Source: Bacterioplanes sp965233665 (GTDB lineage: Bacteria > Pseudomonadota > Gammaproteobacteria > Pseudomonadales > Oceanobacteraceae). Taken from it: a stretch of 64,000 nt of DNA. The notes beneath the pieces are model-generated. The model was given only the letters and a program-made list of their open reading frames with translations, was not told the origin of the DNA and did no database searches. The DNA lies in contig CBDDTG010000042.1 in NCBI GenBank assembly GCA_965233665.1, positions 1 through 64,000 on the forward strand, read 5' to 3'. The position numbers and the translations under genes are program-made. Positions 33,678 to 43,202 of the stretch are shown in pieces (within the stretch, counting starts at the first letter, position 1; every line of letters starts with the position of its first letter).

Positions 33678-34235
33678 ATGCTCAAGAACACTGATAGCAG
33701 CTATGGCTGGGCCGCCATTGCCTTGCATTGGCTAATGGCGCTGGCGGTGTTTGGGCTGTTTGGCTTAGGCCTCTACATGGTTGACCTGACCTACTACGAC
33801 CCTTGGTATCGAGATTCACTGGCTTTGCATAAGAGCATTGGTTTGCTGCTAGCCGGTGTTTGGTTACTGCGTGTGCTGTGGCGATTGCTGAATCCAACGC
33901 CGAAAGATTTGTCTGGCAGCCGGGTGCAGGCGCTGGCCGCTCATGCTGCCCATATGTTGCTGTATGCCATGATGTTGGCTTTATTCGTCAGCGGCTATTT
34001 GATTTCTACCGCCGATGGCCGTGCCATCGAGGTGTTCAACTGGTTTTCTATTCCTGCCACCTTGACGGGCGATAACCAGGAAGATTTGGCAGGGACGGTC
34101 CATGAATGGTTGGCATGGGGCCTGATAGCGTTAGTTGCGCTACATGCACTGGCCGCGCTGAAACACCATTTTGTGAATCGTGACGCCACCTTAAAACGCA
34201 TGATTACCGGTATAAAAAAGGAGCAAACACTATGA
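33678..34235 (+). CDS. cybB: Cytochrome b561 family protein
   Basis: Di-haem inner-membrane protein of 185 residues with four hydrophobic helices. Candidate haem ligands are histidines in ALHWLMAL, ALHKSIGLL, AHAAHMLLYA and VALHALAALKHHF. This family carries electrons between the quinone pool and partners such as YceI-like proteins. It overlaps yceI by 4 nt (ATGA), a common pairing. Confidence 0.9.
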   Translation: MLKNTDSSYGWAAIALHWLMALAVFGLFGLGLYMVDLTYYDPWYRDSLALHKSIGLLLAGVWLLRVLWRLLNPTPKDLSGSRVQALAAHAAHMLLYAMMLALFVSGYLISTADGRAIEVFNWFSIPATLTGDNQEDLAGTVHEWLAWGLIALVALHALAALKHHFVNRDATLKRMITGIKKEQTL

Positions 34236-34807
34236 AAAAACTGCTGATTGCAGCCAGCATTGGCCTCGCGGCCATGACGTCCGCCCATACCCAGGCAGCC
34301 ACGTATGAAATTGATACCAAAGGCGCACATGCCTTTGTTCAGTTCCGCATCCAGCATCTCGGCTATAGCTGGTTGCTCGGTCGCTTTAATACGTTTGAGG
34401 GGCAGTTTGAATACGATGCTGCGGCACCAGAAAAGTCTTCCATCGAAGTTACCATCGATACCGCCAGCATCGACTCCAATCATGCTGACCGTGACAAACA
34501 CCTGCGCGGTGAAGATTTTCTGAACGTCAAAGAGCACCCAGAGGCGAGCTTTAAAAGCACGGGCTTTGAAAGCACAGGTGAAGGCAAAGGCGTGATCAGC
34601 GGTGCTTTCACCCTCAACGGCGTTACCCGCGCCATCAGTTTTCCAGTCGAGCGCATTGGCGAGGGTGAAGATCCGTGGGGCGGCTATCGCGCTGGCTTTA
34701 TGGGTAAAACCACGCTGAAGCTGTCGGACTACGACATCACTTATAACCTTGGCCCGGCATCGACACACGTCGAAATCGAGCTGCACATCGAAGGCGTTCG
34801 TCAGTAA
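34232..34807 (+). CDS. yceI: YceI family periplasmic protein
   Basis: Exported lipocalin-like protein of 191 residues with a signal peptide ending after TQAA (about residue 23). The mature start TYEIDTKGAHAFVQFRIQHLGYSW, and SIEVTIDTASIDSNHADRDKHLRGEDFLNV, are family hallmarks. YceI proteins bind polyprenyl/quinone-like lipids, which fits the coupled cytochrome b561. Confidence 0.93.
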   Translation: MKKLLIAASIGLAAMTSAHTQAATYEIDTKGAHAFVQFRIQHLGYSWLLGRFNTFEGQFEYDAAAPEKSSIEVTIDTASIDSNHADRDKHLRGEDFLNVKEHPEASFKSTGFESTGEGKGVISGAFTLNGVTRAISFPVERIGEGEDPWGGYRAGFMGKTTLKLSDYDITYNLGPASTHVEIELHIEGVRQ

Positions 34808-34814
34808 CGTCTAT

Positions 34815-34835
34815 GCGGTCTGCTTAGCAGGCCGC
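34815..34835. terminator. Hairpin between yceI and the convergent gene
   Basis: A 9 bp stem with one G-U pair (34815-34823 with 34827-34835) and a 3-nt loop lies exactly between the convergent stops. T runs are short, so a bidirectional terminator is likely but weak. Confidence 0.5.
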
Positions 34836-34837
34836 GT

Positions 34838-35695
34838 CTATTTGAGCCGCCATTGGCCGTCGGCAAGACGGCAGACCTCCCGTTTAAACTCTTCTTGTTG
34901 ACCGTCAATGTAATTACGGATCAGCAGCTGCCTGCAGCGATCGCTTTGGATGGGAGATAAGTTCACCACGTCACCGTGATGGGCAGTTTTTGGGTTACTC
35001 CAGCTCAGGCTGTCGATCTTTTCGCTGGCCAATAGGTCGGTTATGGCTTGTGCGATCAGTGCGCGATCCTGCGTAGTCAGCTTCTGTGCCGACAGTGATC
35101 TGGGATCAAGTATTTCACCGACGCCCTTCAGCAGGTTCCAAGGCAGAGTTATGGCACCGACCACAATGCCTTGCAACACACCGCTGGACGCATTGCTGGC
35201 GGCTTGATTGATGGAGGCAATTTGGCCGTCGATCTGCTGCAAGTATTGCGGAATGGCGCCGCGATAGGCACTCGATTCCTCCAATAACTGCGCCACCAAT
35301 GGACGCCATTGCTGTAGTTCCCGCAGTGAGGCTGCAATGCGTTGATTGGCCAGTGTGAGTTGCTGCAAGTAGCCAGGAGCCTGGTTGCTAACGGCCTGCA
35401 GTGACTGATTGGCTTGGGCAGCTTGTTGCTCTGCTACCGGGAGCCAGGCCTGCAATTGCTGGCTTTGTTGCAGCCCTTGCTGGAGCAAGCGGTTGAACTG
35501 CTCAACACTGCTGACACCGTCGGTGACGACGGGTTGATAGCTTTGCAGTGTTTGCAAGGCCGTGGGCAATTGCTGGCTCAGCTGTTGGGCTGAGTCCGCC
35601 ACCCGGCCCAGTTGCCACCCCAAGTAGATAACAGCCACCGCCAGCAATGCGGCAGCGATGGCCAACCAAGGCGCTGAGCGGTGGTTCTCAGCCAT
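34838..35695 (-). CDS. Membrane-anchored coiled-coil protein
   Basis: Protein of 285 residues with one N-terminal transmembrane helix (about 9-30) and a long Gln/Leu-rich coiled coil (about 30-165). The C-terminal domain ends RQLLIRNYIDGQQEEFKREVCRL-ADGQWRLK, resembling the C-terminal part of 17 kDa surface-antigen-like proteins (CR..., a strand, C..DG.W). It probably projects into the periplasm. The start is next to the stop of the serine hydrolase gene upstream, so the two form an operon. Confidence 0.75.
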   Translation of the reverse strand: MAENHRSAPWLAIAAALLAVAVIYLGWQLGRVADSAQQLSQQLPTALQTLQSYQPVVTDGVSSVEQFNRLLQQGLQQSQQLQAWLPVAEQQAAQANQSLQAVSNQAPGYLQQLTLANQRIAASLRELQQWRPLVAQLLEESSAYRGAIPQYLQQIDGQIASINQAASNASSGVLQGIVVGAITLPWNLLKGVGEILDPRSLSAQKLTTQDRALIAQAITDLLASEKIDSLSWSNPKTAHHGDVVNLSPIQSDRCRQLLIRNYIDGQQEEFKREVCRLADGQWRLK

Positions 35696-35696
35696 C

Positions 35697-37019
35697 TTAG
35701 CGCTCCGTTGAGGCCATTAGGTATTGAGCGACGGCGTGGTAGGCCGGCAGCGAGGTCGGATCGATGGCGGCATTTTTGGGGGTAGGGAAGGACGCAAAGC
35801 GCACGATCACCATCTCGGCGGTGGGGTCGACATAAATGGTTTGACCGTGCACGCCGCGGGCGGCGTAGGCTTGATGCTCATTGTGACTGTGCCACCACAT
35901 GCTGCGATAGCTCCAGCCTTGCAAATCTTTGTAGGGCGAGCGGGCAAACACCTCAGGGTCGCCACCTTGGGCGATGCTGTCGACCGCCGCTGCCGGAATG
36001 ACTTGCTTGCCCCGCCACTGGCCTTGGTTCAACATCAGCTGGCCAATGCGGGCCATATCGCGCAGGCCGGCCACCAAGCCGCCCCCGGCGTAAGGGGTAC
36101 CAATGGAGTCGACGGTGAAATAAGCACTTTGCTCTGCGCCCAGGGGCTGCCACAAACGCTGTGAAAGAAGCTCCGCGGGCGATTGGCCACTCGCCTTCGA
36201 TATGATCCACCCCAGTGCATCTGTGTTAATGGTTTTATAGGCGAAGGCCTCGCCATGCTTAGCGCTGCTGCCTTTTTTAACCGTGGCCAAATACTCAAAG
36301 TATGAGCGCGGCCCCTGATAGCCTTTCGGTTTCGGCAGTGGGCTGGCGGCGCGAGTGTAGAGCCAGACATCGGCCTTGGGGTCGGAATAATCCTCGCTGT
36401 ATTGTAGGCTGGTGGTCATATCCATGACCTGGCGCACACTGGCATCGGCAAAGGCGCTGGTGGCCAGCTGCGGCAAGAGGCTGGCGACGCTCGCGTCTGG
36501 GTCGAGGGTACCCTCGGCCACCAGGATCTCCGCCAGCAAACCTATGATGGATTTGGTCACCGACATCGCGGCATGCTTGCCCTGCTCATGCAAACAGCCG
36601 GAATAGTACTCATACACCACCTTGCCTTGATGCATGATCAGCAAGCCATCGGTGTAGTTGGCGTCGAGGGCCTGGCGCCATGTCATCTGCTGTTGTTGGC
36701 CTAGCGGTTGAAAGCGCACGTCATCGATGCCGTGATTGAGCTTGGTGGTGAGTGGTTGCGGCGCTTTGACACCGCGGCTGACTTCGACGGTGGGCATCAG
36801 TTGCTGAAAGTGACACACACTCCAGCGCAATTTGGGAAAGGAAAAATAATCACTATCCGTGCCGCGTATCAGCTTATCGCTGGGCGGCGGAAAGCCTTGC
36901 ATCCAGCCCAGCAGGTTCGGGTCGGATTGTTGCGCCGTTAGAGTTTGCAGGGGTTGCGTATCAGCGATAATCGGCGCGCTCAATGCGGCCAATAACAGGG
37001 CGAGATAGCGGAGTTTCAT
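35697..37019 (-). CDS. Serine hydrolase, class C beta-lactamase fold
   Basis: Exported enzyme of about 440 residues from ATG 37019 (signal peptide MKLRYLALLLAALSAPIIA; the frame is open to 37034). The catalytic SxxK motif is in AAMSVTKSIIGLL, and YSEDYSD is a candidate for the YxN-like motif. Such proteins include esterases and D-amino-acid peptidases; nothing shows a true beta-lactamase activity. It is cotranscribed with the coiled-coil gene downstream. Confidence 0.85.
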   Translation of the reverse strand: MKLRYLALLLAALSAPIIADTQPLQTLTAQQSDPNLLGWMQGFPPPSDKLIRGTDSDYFSFPKLRWSVCHFQQLMPTVEVSRGVKAPQPLTTKLNHGIDDVRFQPLGQQQQMTWRQALDANYTDGLLIMHQGKVVYEYYSGCLHEQGKHAAMSVTKSIIGLLAEILVAEGTLDPDASVASLLPQLATSAFADASVRQVMDMTTSLQYSEDYSDPKADVWLYTRAASPLPKPKGYQGPRSYFEYLATVKKGSSAKHGEAFAYKTINTDALGWIISKASGQSPAELLSQRLWQPLGAEQSAYFTVDSIGTPYAGGGLVAGLRDMARIGQLMLNQGQWRGKQVIPAAAVDSIAQGGDPEVFARSPYKDLQGWSYRSMWWHSHNEHQAYAARGVHGQTIYVDPTAEMVIVRFASFPTPKNAAIDPTSLPAYHAVAQYLMASTER

Positions 37020-37090
37020 AACGCCAAGATCCATTTGTGATGATGGAACTTACGCTACTGTGGGCTGTGCCATTTGGCAATGGCAAGGTG

Positions 37091-37124
37091 AAAGCATACT
37101 GACCCCGAAGGGTCAGTATGCTTA
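37091..37124 (-). terminator. Terminator of the three-lipoprotein operon
   Basis: A perfect 12 bp stem (37094-37105 with 37110-37121) with the stable CGAA-type tetraloop lies directly at the stop of the LPP20 gene. On the minus strand it is followed by CTTTC. Confidence 0.65.
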
Positions 37125-38156
37125 GTCGAGCAGGCTGATCAGACTGGCAGCAAAGGCATCGCTCATGGCATCGGCTAAGCGCTGGGCAGCACTTTGACGC
37201 GCCATATCGTAAACCCCAGACACCCCTTTCGCACGCTCGCTAAATACCGACAGCACCCGGCCATTGCCATCGACAATGCGCACCCGGCAATCAGCAAAGA
37301 CGTAGTGGGACTGGTTTTTGTAGCGGCCACTGATATCGGCTTCTAACTCAAAGGTCAGATCCGCACCGTCGGCTTGAATGCGCAGGCCTTGCTTGGTCAG
37401 CGCTTCAATGACTGACGTCTCCAGCTTTTGGGCATCGCGATCTCGCACCACCACAGCGACCTGCAATTCACCAATTAAGGCAAAAATACGCTGCTGCAGT
37501 TGCTGCAACTCATCCGCTAACGGCTCGCTGCGGCGGCTGGTCGAGACAAACGCCAGCTGCTCAGCCAGTTGGCGGCGCTGCTCAAACAACGGCATCGCCG
37601 GCAATAGCTGCTGCAAACGCTGCAAGCGATTGCCTTGCGGCTGGCTAGCGGCCAAAGGCTGTAGCTTTGCCTCGACATCGGCAATGCGCTGTCTCAGTCG
37701 TGCTGCCGCTGCACTGCGATTCAACTCGGCCAGGGCATAGGCATACTGGCGACCGTTAAACTGGCCGCTGTACTGCTCGCTGATGCGAACTTCATCCAGC
37801 TCAACGGGTTTGATTTGACTGCGCACTTGCTGACGTACCACGCGCTCGACTTCGGTCTCGCGACCGGTGCCGCTGCGTTCGGTGACGCGGTTGTCAAAGT
37901 CACCGCTGATGGTGACTTTTAGCTGGCTGACCAGATCGGCACGGGCTAAGTCTGCCGCGCGTTGCTGTGCTTGTACTGGATCACCGTAAACTTCCATACT
38001 GCCAACGCCATAGGCGAAGCCAGCACGCTGCGGCGCTTGCTCGACCCACATCGGCAGGTCGGTGCTGCGCCCAGCGTCGTGGCTGGGCTGGCTGCTGCAG
38101 CCGGCGAGCATTAAGCCGCCGGTGAGCGCCAGCAGTATGGCTCGTTTAGAAGCCAA
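37122..38156 (-). CDS. LPP20 family lipoprotein
   Basis: Lipoprotein of about 344 residues. I chose TTG at 38156 as start because it gives a clean lipoprotein signal (ASKRAILLALTGGLMLAGC, lipidated Cys20) overlapping the stop of the LpoB-like gene; the frame stays open to 38210. After the signal come an LPP20-type domain (WVEQAPQRAGFAYGVGSMEVYGD), a Gln-rich coiled coil and a C-terminal domain. It is the last gene of an operon with the LpoB-like and COG3014-like genes. Confidence 0.8.
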   Translation of the reverse strand: MASKRAILLALTGGLMLAGCSSQPSHDAGRSTDLPMWVEQAPQRAGFAYGVGSMEVYGDPVQAQQRAADLARADLVSQLKVTISGDFDNRVTERSGTGRETEVERVVRQQVRSQIKPVELDEVRISEQYSGQFNGRQYAYALAELNRSAAAARLRQRIADVEAKLQPLAASQPQGNRLQRLQQLLPAMPLFEQRRQLAEQLAFVSTSRRSEPLADELQQLQQRIFALIGELQVAVVVRDRDAQKLETSVIEALTKQGLRIQADGADLTFELEADISGRYKNQSHYVFADCRVRIVDGNGRVLSVFSERAKGVSGVYDMARQSAAQRLADAMSDAFAASLISLLD

Positions 38157-38751
38157 ACGAGTTCTTCTCTTGCAGTTTTTGGATCTTCTTCTGACCGTTC
38201 CAAACTTCACGGTTGGATTGCATGTCGATCAGCTTCATATCGACTTGGTAGAAGGTCACACGATCGTTGCCAACCTGGTCAACGATGGAGTTGATGCTGC
38301 CCGACAGCGCAAAGTCAGAGGCGTTTTCTTGGCCCATTTCTTTGGCGTTGTGAGCGTTCAGCTCCTGGTCGCGACGCTCTGCACGAATGGCTTCACGCTC
38401 AGCACCGCCGGCGACGAAGTCGGCACGGCCAGAGCGAATGATGGCGCGCTTAACGTCGTTGACGAAGGTGTCGACGGCGATGTGCTCGTGCGACTTGTTA
38501 GAAATACGAGAAATGATGATGGTAGGACGACGCGTGTGGTTCTGCGAGAAGTCACGCGCCCATGGGAACGACATCATATCGTCGATCATTTCGTTAGCGA
38601 CCAGCTCTGAGTCTTTGGCATTCCAGCGGTCAGACAGAGCGATTTCAGTGCTGGTATCGACGCGCGATACCTTGGTTGCGCAACCGCTGCTCACGGCCAG
38701 TGCTGCCCCTAACAGGGTCAGAGTCGTCAGGCGGGTAATGTTCAATGGCAT
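38146..38751 (-). CDS. LpoB-like penicillin-binding-protein activator
   Basis: Outer-membrane lipoprotein of 201 residues with a lipobox VSSGC (Cys24). The domain segments RPTIIISRISNKSHEHI, VDTFVNDVKRAIIRSGRADFV and ASDFALSGSINSIVDQVGND match the LpoB fold. LpoB activates PBP1b for peptidoglycan synthesis in enterobacteria. Because it sits with COG3014 and LPP20 genes and not near mrcB, its function here may differ. Confidence 0.82.
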   Translation of the reverse strand: MPLNITRLTTLTLLGAALAVSSGCATKVSRVDTSTEIALSDRWNAKDSELVANEMIDDMMSFPWARDFSQNHTRRPTIIISRISNKSHEHIAVDTFVNDVKRAIIRSGRADFVAGGAEREAIRAERRDQELNAHNAKEMGQENASDFALSGSINSIVDQVGNDRVTFYQVDMKLIDMQSNREVWNGQKKIQKLQEKNSFGF

Positions 38752-38763
38752 AACAAGTCTTCC

Positions 38764-40530
38764 TTAATTATCAGCGGTCTGTAAAACGGGTTCTGCAGCT
38801 GCCTCGGGCGCGGCGGCACCGGTGACAGCCTTGGGGAGAGAACGTACACGCCAGAGACGCATGTCACCAGCTTTGACGTCCATGGTAATGCTGTTGCGGT
38901 GGAATTGCTTACCGTGCAACTGTGAGTTCAGCTCCAGCTCATGCTGACCCGGCTCAACCAGTACGCGGCGCACACGAATGTCTTGTGGCAACAGCAACCA
39001 GTTGCGGGTTTCCGCGGCGTCTGTCAGCTGCGCCGTCAGCTTGCCAACGCTGCCAACCACGCTTAAAAAGCCACCGGCTTTGCCCACGGTATCGGCGGTC
39101 ATGCCTTTCAGCACAGCACGGGCCAGTGCCAGCTGGATGTCGGTGGAGGAGCGCGTCATTTGCTCCTGAATGCCCATTTGTGCCGGGTTAGAAGCTTTGA
39201 TCAGGTCACTGCTGTTGCCGTTGACCATTAATACCGAGCGTCCCAGTGGCTTGACCGGGCGGTAATAAGGCACGGTTACACGGGTGGAGCCGCCAATGGC
39301 GTTGATCACGCCCAAATCAACCGCGGTGTCCCACAGTGGGCCCAGGGTTTGAGTTTTGGTAAAGCTGTTCAGCGCAATGCCAACTTCCATCGCGTTCAGG
39401 TAGTTAGCCAGGGCATCAACAAAATTTTTGTCGGCATACAGCAAATAGAACCAGGCCAGCTGGTAGCGATCGGTGGCGAAGGCGTACGGCGTCAGCTCCA
39501 ATGCTTTCAGCGTTGGGTTGGCCGATAGGCTCAGGTTCATTTCGCGACGTTGCGGTGCCAGGCCTTTGTGCTCCAGTACCACCAGTTGAGCGAAGTCATC
39601 GCTGAGCCAGCGCTTCAGCTCGGCCCTGCGCTTTGGCGACAGCTTGTCTTTGCGTGCTTTGCGCGCTTTGGTGGTGAGGCCATCTTTGTACATCATGCGA
39701 ATGGCGTCGAACCAGGCTTGCTCGGTCATTTCCTCATCCAGACGGAACTGCTTAACAAAGCCACCTTCGTAGCTTTTCGCTGCTTTTTCATAGCTGATAC
39801 GGGCGTTGTCGTATTCGCCATTCATTTCAAAGCTGATGCCGGTGAGGTAATGCGCCATGGCATCATCGCGGTATTGCAGCTGGTCCATATCGACCAAGTT
39901 GCCTTGCAGCTTTTCAAAGATTTTCAGAATTTTGTTGAACAGCTGATCGTCTTTTTCAGCCTGCTCGGCGTAGGTGCCTTTGCGCGTATTCAGGTCGTTT
40001 AGGCGAATGATCAAACGACGAGATTCGATGCGTGCGCCTTCCAGGGCGGCCAGGTATTCCGTGCGGGTTTGCGCTTGTTGCGCCAGGCCAAAGTAGTTCA
40101 GTGCTTTGTAGTAGTTGATGTAAACCTTTTCAAAGTCAGCACCACTGTAGGGCCCCTGACGTGGGTTCGACATCATCACCGCCATGGTGTCGGTAACGCT
40201 GGTGGTTTCTAGGTCTTCCGCAATACGACCGGCTTTTTCCAGTAACTCGTTACTGGCGGCAAAGTCGTTCTGCAGATGCTTAACCACGCCCAGCTCTAAG
40301 TGATACAGCAAGCGGTCGTCGCCTTCGGCATCGAGCGTCTTTTTAAAGCTGGCTTCCGCCGCCACGTATTGGCCTTGTTCCACTTCCGACAGTGCTTTTT
40401 CGACGCCCTTGCCATAGGTGGCACAACCACTGGCCATCAGACCGAAACCGGCGATCACCAGCGTGCGTTTTACAGTAGAGAAAAAGCGGGAAGAAGGTTG
40501 GGTGTTAGACCCATCGATAGCAGTATGCAA
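38764..40530 (-). CDS. COG3014-like lipoprotein with TPR-type repeats
   Basis: Lipoprotein of 588 residues (TTG start 40530 with GGGAG upstream; lipobox LMASGC, Cys36). Helical repeats over about 45-270 look like tetratricopeptides (YVAAEASFKKTLDAEG, AHYLTGISFEMNGEYDNARISYEKAAKSY). A C-terminal beta-rich domain follows (RVRRVLVEPGQHELEL). It is the first gene of the three-lipoprotein operon and precedes the LpoB-like gene by 12 bp. The role is unknown; an envelope complex is likely. Confidence 0.8.
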   Translation of the reverse strand: MHTAIDGSNTQPSSRFFSTVKRTLVIAGFGLMASGCATYGKGVEKALSEVEQGQYVAAEASFKKTLDAEGDDRLLYHLELGVVKHLQNDFAASNELLEKAGRIAEDLETTSVTDTMAVMMSNPRQGPYSGADFEKVYINYYKALNYFGLAQQAQTRTEYLAALEGARIESRRLIIRLNDLNTRKGTYAEQAEKDDQLFNKILKIFEKLQGNLVDMDQLQYRDDAMAHYLTGISFEMNGEYDNARISYEKAAKSYEGGFVKQFRLDEEMTEQAWFDAIRMMYKDGLTTKARKARKDKLSPKRRAELKRWLSDDFAQLVVLEHKGLAPQRREMNLSLSANPTLKALELTPYAFATDRYQLAWFYLLYADKNFVDALANYLNAMEVGIALNSFTKTQTLGPLWDTAVDLGVINAIGGSTRVTVPYYRPVKPLGRSVLMVNGNSSDLIKASNPAQMGIQEQMTRSSTDIQLALARAVLKGMTADTVGKAGGFLSVVGSVGKLTAQLTDAAETRNWLLLPQDIRVRRVLVEPGQHELELNSQLHGKQFHRNSITMDVKAGDMRLWRVRSLPKAVTGAAAPEAAAEPVLQTADN

Positions 40531-40670
40531 AACAGCAACTCCCTATGCTCAGAAAAAAGTGGCGGCAGTTTAACCTGAGCATTTGGCAAATGCCAAGATA
40601 GGCGGATGTGGTCTTGGCTATGACGCGACGTTTTGTGATCAGCTGCGCAGGATGCCTTCTGTTTGGTAAT

Positions 40671-40707
40671 AAAAAGCCCCACTGACATCCGTGCCAGTGG
40701 GGCCTTT
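40671..40707. terminator. Bidirectional terminator downstream of yheV
   Basis: A 9 bp GC-rich stem (40676-40684 with 40695-40703) is flanked by AAAAA on the left and TTTT on the right, so it can stop transcription both ways. It most likely ends the prlC-yheV transcript. Between 40531 and 40812 I see nothing else. Confidence 0.75.
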
Positions 40708-40812
40708 TCAGCTAGGGCGCTGTTTAAATCGATTAACCGCAGTCTAACGATGATTGAATGGCCATTCAATTATAAAAATCTATGGCATTCATCCCACGTT
40801 AGTGGATGAAAA

Positions 40813-41079
40813 TCATTCGCTTTTATCCGCCGGGCTACCCAAGATGCGCAGCGGCTGCTCGCCTTCATCGAACACGGCTTTGCCACCTTGCGGTGTTACC
40901 CGGGTAGCCAACTCCGCTGCTTGAGCGTCTTCGTGCTGTTGCTCGCGACTGGTTTGGCTGAAGCCGCAGTCGATGCACTCACGCACGTCATCGCCATCGT
41001 CATTGCGGAACATCACGATGCGATCCATGGCGGCGCACTTGGGGCACACGGCCCCAGCGATAAAGCGACGTTTATTCAT
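40813..41079 (-). CDS. yheV: YheV family putative metal-binding protein
   Basis: Small protein of 88 residues with a zinc-ribbon-like CPKC (residues 12-15) and CIDC (35-38) and the family phrase CPKCAAMDRIVMFRNDDGDDVRECIDCGFSQ. The start codon shares one base with the prlC stop (TGATG), a coupling seen in Pseudomonas and enterobacteria. The function is unknown. Confidence 0.9.
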   Translation of the reverse strand: MNKRRFIAGAVCPKCAAMDRIVMFRNDDGDDVRECIDCGFSQTSREQQHEDAQAAELATRVTPQGGKAVFDEGEQPLRILGSPADKSE

Positions 41080-43127
41080 CAGGCGGCGTTCTCCTCGACA
41101 ATGCCACTGTGGCGTAGCAATGGCTCTACTGACGGCGTACGACCGCGGAAAGCGCTGAACAGTTCCGCCGCTTCACGGCTGCCGCCGTTGGCCAGAATCT
41201 GATCGCGAAAGCTAGCGCCGGTGGCAGTATTAAAGATGCCTTCTTCTTCAAAGCGCGAATAGGCATCCGCACTTAACACCTCGGCCCATTTATAGGAGTA
41301 GTAACCCGCGGCGTAACCGCCCGCAAAGATATGGCCAAAGCCATGCTGGAAGCGGTTGCAGTCGGCGACGGGCACGACGGCTACTTGCTCACGCACCTGA
41401 TCGATGATGTCTTGCACGGCGATGCGGTTGTCATCGCGGTATTCGTGGTGCAAGCGGAAGTCGAACAAAGAAAACTCCAGCTGGCGCATCATCATCATGG
41501 CGCTTTGGAAGTTCTTGGCGGCTAGCAGCTTGTCGAGCAGCGCCTGTGGCAGCGGCTCACCGGTTTCATAATGACCACTGATAAACGCCAGCGCTTCTGG
41601 CTCATAGCACCAGTTCTCCAGGAACTGGCTGGGCAGCTCGACGGCATCCCAAGCAACACCGTTAATGCCACTTACTGCCGCCACGTCGATTTGGGTCAGC
41701 ATATGGTGCAAGCCGTGGCCAAACTCGTGAAATAAGGTGGTCAGCTCGTCGTGGGTCAGCAAAGCGGGCGTATCGCCAACGGCGGGGCTGAAGTTGCACA
41801 CCAGATAGGCCACTGGCAGCTGCAAGCCATTGACGGTTTGGCGACGAATGCGGCAGTCGTCCATCCAGGCACCGCCGCGTTTTTTCGCACGGGCATACAG
41901 GTCGAGGTAAAAAGCCGCCACTTGCTGGCCGTCTTTTAACACGTGGAAGAAGCGCACATCCGGGTGGTAGTTATCGAACTCGCTTTGCTCTTCGAAGGTC
42001 ACGCCAAACAGGCGTGATACCACCTCAAACATGCCGCTCAGCACGCGGTCGATGGGCAAATAAGGGCGAATGTCTTCTTGGGAAATGGCGTAGCGCTGTT
42101 GGCGCAGTTTTTCGGCAGCGTAGGTTACGTCCCACGGCTGCAGTTCGGTCAGACTTAACTCAGCGGCAGCAAACTGCTGCAGCTCGGCAAACTCTTTTTC
42201 CGCCTGAGGCTTACTGCGGGTGGCCAAGTCGTTGAGGAAGGTCATGACCTCATCGGCGCTGGCAGCCATCTTGGTGGCGACGGAATATTCGGCATAGCTG
42301 TCAAAGCCCAGCAGCTGTGCCAGTTCAAAGCGCAGTTCAAGGATTTCATCCATGATGGCGCTGTTGTCGAATTCACCGCCATTGGGGCCCAGTTCCGAGG
42401 CGCGGGTGATAAAGGCGGTGTACACCTCTTCACGCAGTTGGCGGTCATCGGCGTAGCTCATGATCGGCAGATAGGCTGGCGCGTCCAAGGTGATGAGCCA
42501 GCCATCTTGGTCTTGCTGCTGGGCTAGTTGTGCCAGCAAGCCTTTGGCGCTGTCGGGCAGTCCAGCCAATTGGGCTTCGTCGCTGATGTGTTTGTTCCAA
42601 GCTTGGGTGGCATCGAGCACGTTTTCACCAAACTTGCTGGTCAGCTCAGACAAGCGCTGTTTGATTGCACCAAAGCGACGCTTGTTGTCGTCGTCTAAAT
42701 CGACACCCGCCAAGCGAAAATCGCGCAACGCGTGCTCAATGGCGGTTTGCTTGGCTTGGCTTAACCGCTCGAACTCGGCTGAATCGCGTACCGCTTGGTA
42801 GGCGTCAAACAAAGCACGGTTTTGGCCCATTTCGGTGCTGTACTGGCTGAGCAAAGGCAAGCAAGCGTTGTAAGCATCGCGCAGCTCATCTGAATTCATG
42901 GTGCCATTTAAGTGGCCCACGGGTGACCAAGCTTGGGCCAGCTCGTCTTCCCATTGCTCTAATGGGGCGAGCAGGTTGTCCCAGCTGGCGTCAGGCTGAC
43001 TGGTGAGCAGGGCATCAATGCGCTGACGGTTTTTTTCTAACAGTTGTTCAATGGCGGGCTGAATGTGCTCTGGGCGAATGGCCGAGAACGGAGGCAGTGT
43101 GTGCGACTGCAGTAACGGGTTACTCAT
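41079..43127 (-). CDS. prlC: PrlC, oligopeptidase A
   Basis: Zinc metallopeptidase (M3 family) of 682 residues that degrades signal peptides and other short peptides in the cytoplasm. The catalytic HEFGH motif (TTLFHEFGHGLHHML) lies near residues 466-470. The length is normal. Transcription continues into yheV. Confidence 0.96.
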   Translation of the reverse strand: MSNPLLQSHTLPPFSAIRPEHIQPAIEQLLEKNRQRIDALLTSQPDASWDNLLAPLEQWEDELAQAWSPVGHLNGTMNSDELRDAYNACLPLLSQYSTEMGQNRALFDAYQAVRDSAEFERLSQAKQTAIEHALRDFRLAGVDLDDDNKRRFGAIKQRLSELTSKFGENVLDATQAWNKHISDEAQLAGLPDSAKGLLAQLAQQQDQDGWLITLDAPAYLPIMSYADDRQLREEVYTAFITRASELGPNGGEFDNSAIMDEILELRFELAQLLGFDSYAEYSVATKMAASADEVMTFLNDLATRSKPQAEKEFAELQQFAAAELSLTELQPWDVTYAAEKLRQQRYAISQEDIRPYLPIDRVLSGMFEVVSRLFGVTFEEQSEFDNYHPDVRFFHVLKDGQQVAAFYLDLYARAKKRGGAWMDDCRIRRQTVNGLQLPVAYLVCNFSPAVGDTPALLTHDELTTLFHEFGHGLHHMLTQIDVAAVSGINGVAWDAVELPSQFLENWCYEPEALAFISGHYETGEPLPQALLDKLLAAKNFQSAMMMMRQLEFSLFDFRLHHEYRDDNRIAVQDIIDQVREQVAVVPVADCNRFQHGFGHIFAGGYAAGYYSYKWAEVLSADAYSRFEEEGIFNTATGASFRDQILANGGSREAAELFSAFRGRTPSVEPLLRHSGIVEENAA

Positions 43128-43202
43128 GAGTCGTTCCTAAAATTTGGCATCGTTACTGTTATTGGGTCAAATAGCGGAAATTCAAATCAAGAGACAACAG
43201 TG

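Noticed and set aside
33995..34786. 263-residue minus-strand reading frame across cybB and yceI
   Set aside because: Antisense to two well-identified genes; a composition effect of the codon pattern.
35697..37019. Antibiotic-resistance beta-lactamase
   Set aside because: Only the SxxK fold signature is shared; such serine hydrolases are usually esterases or peptidases, and nothing here indicates resistance.
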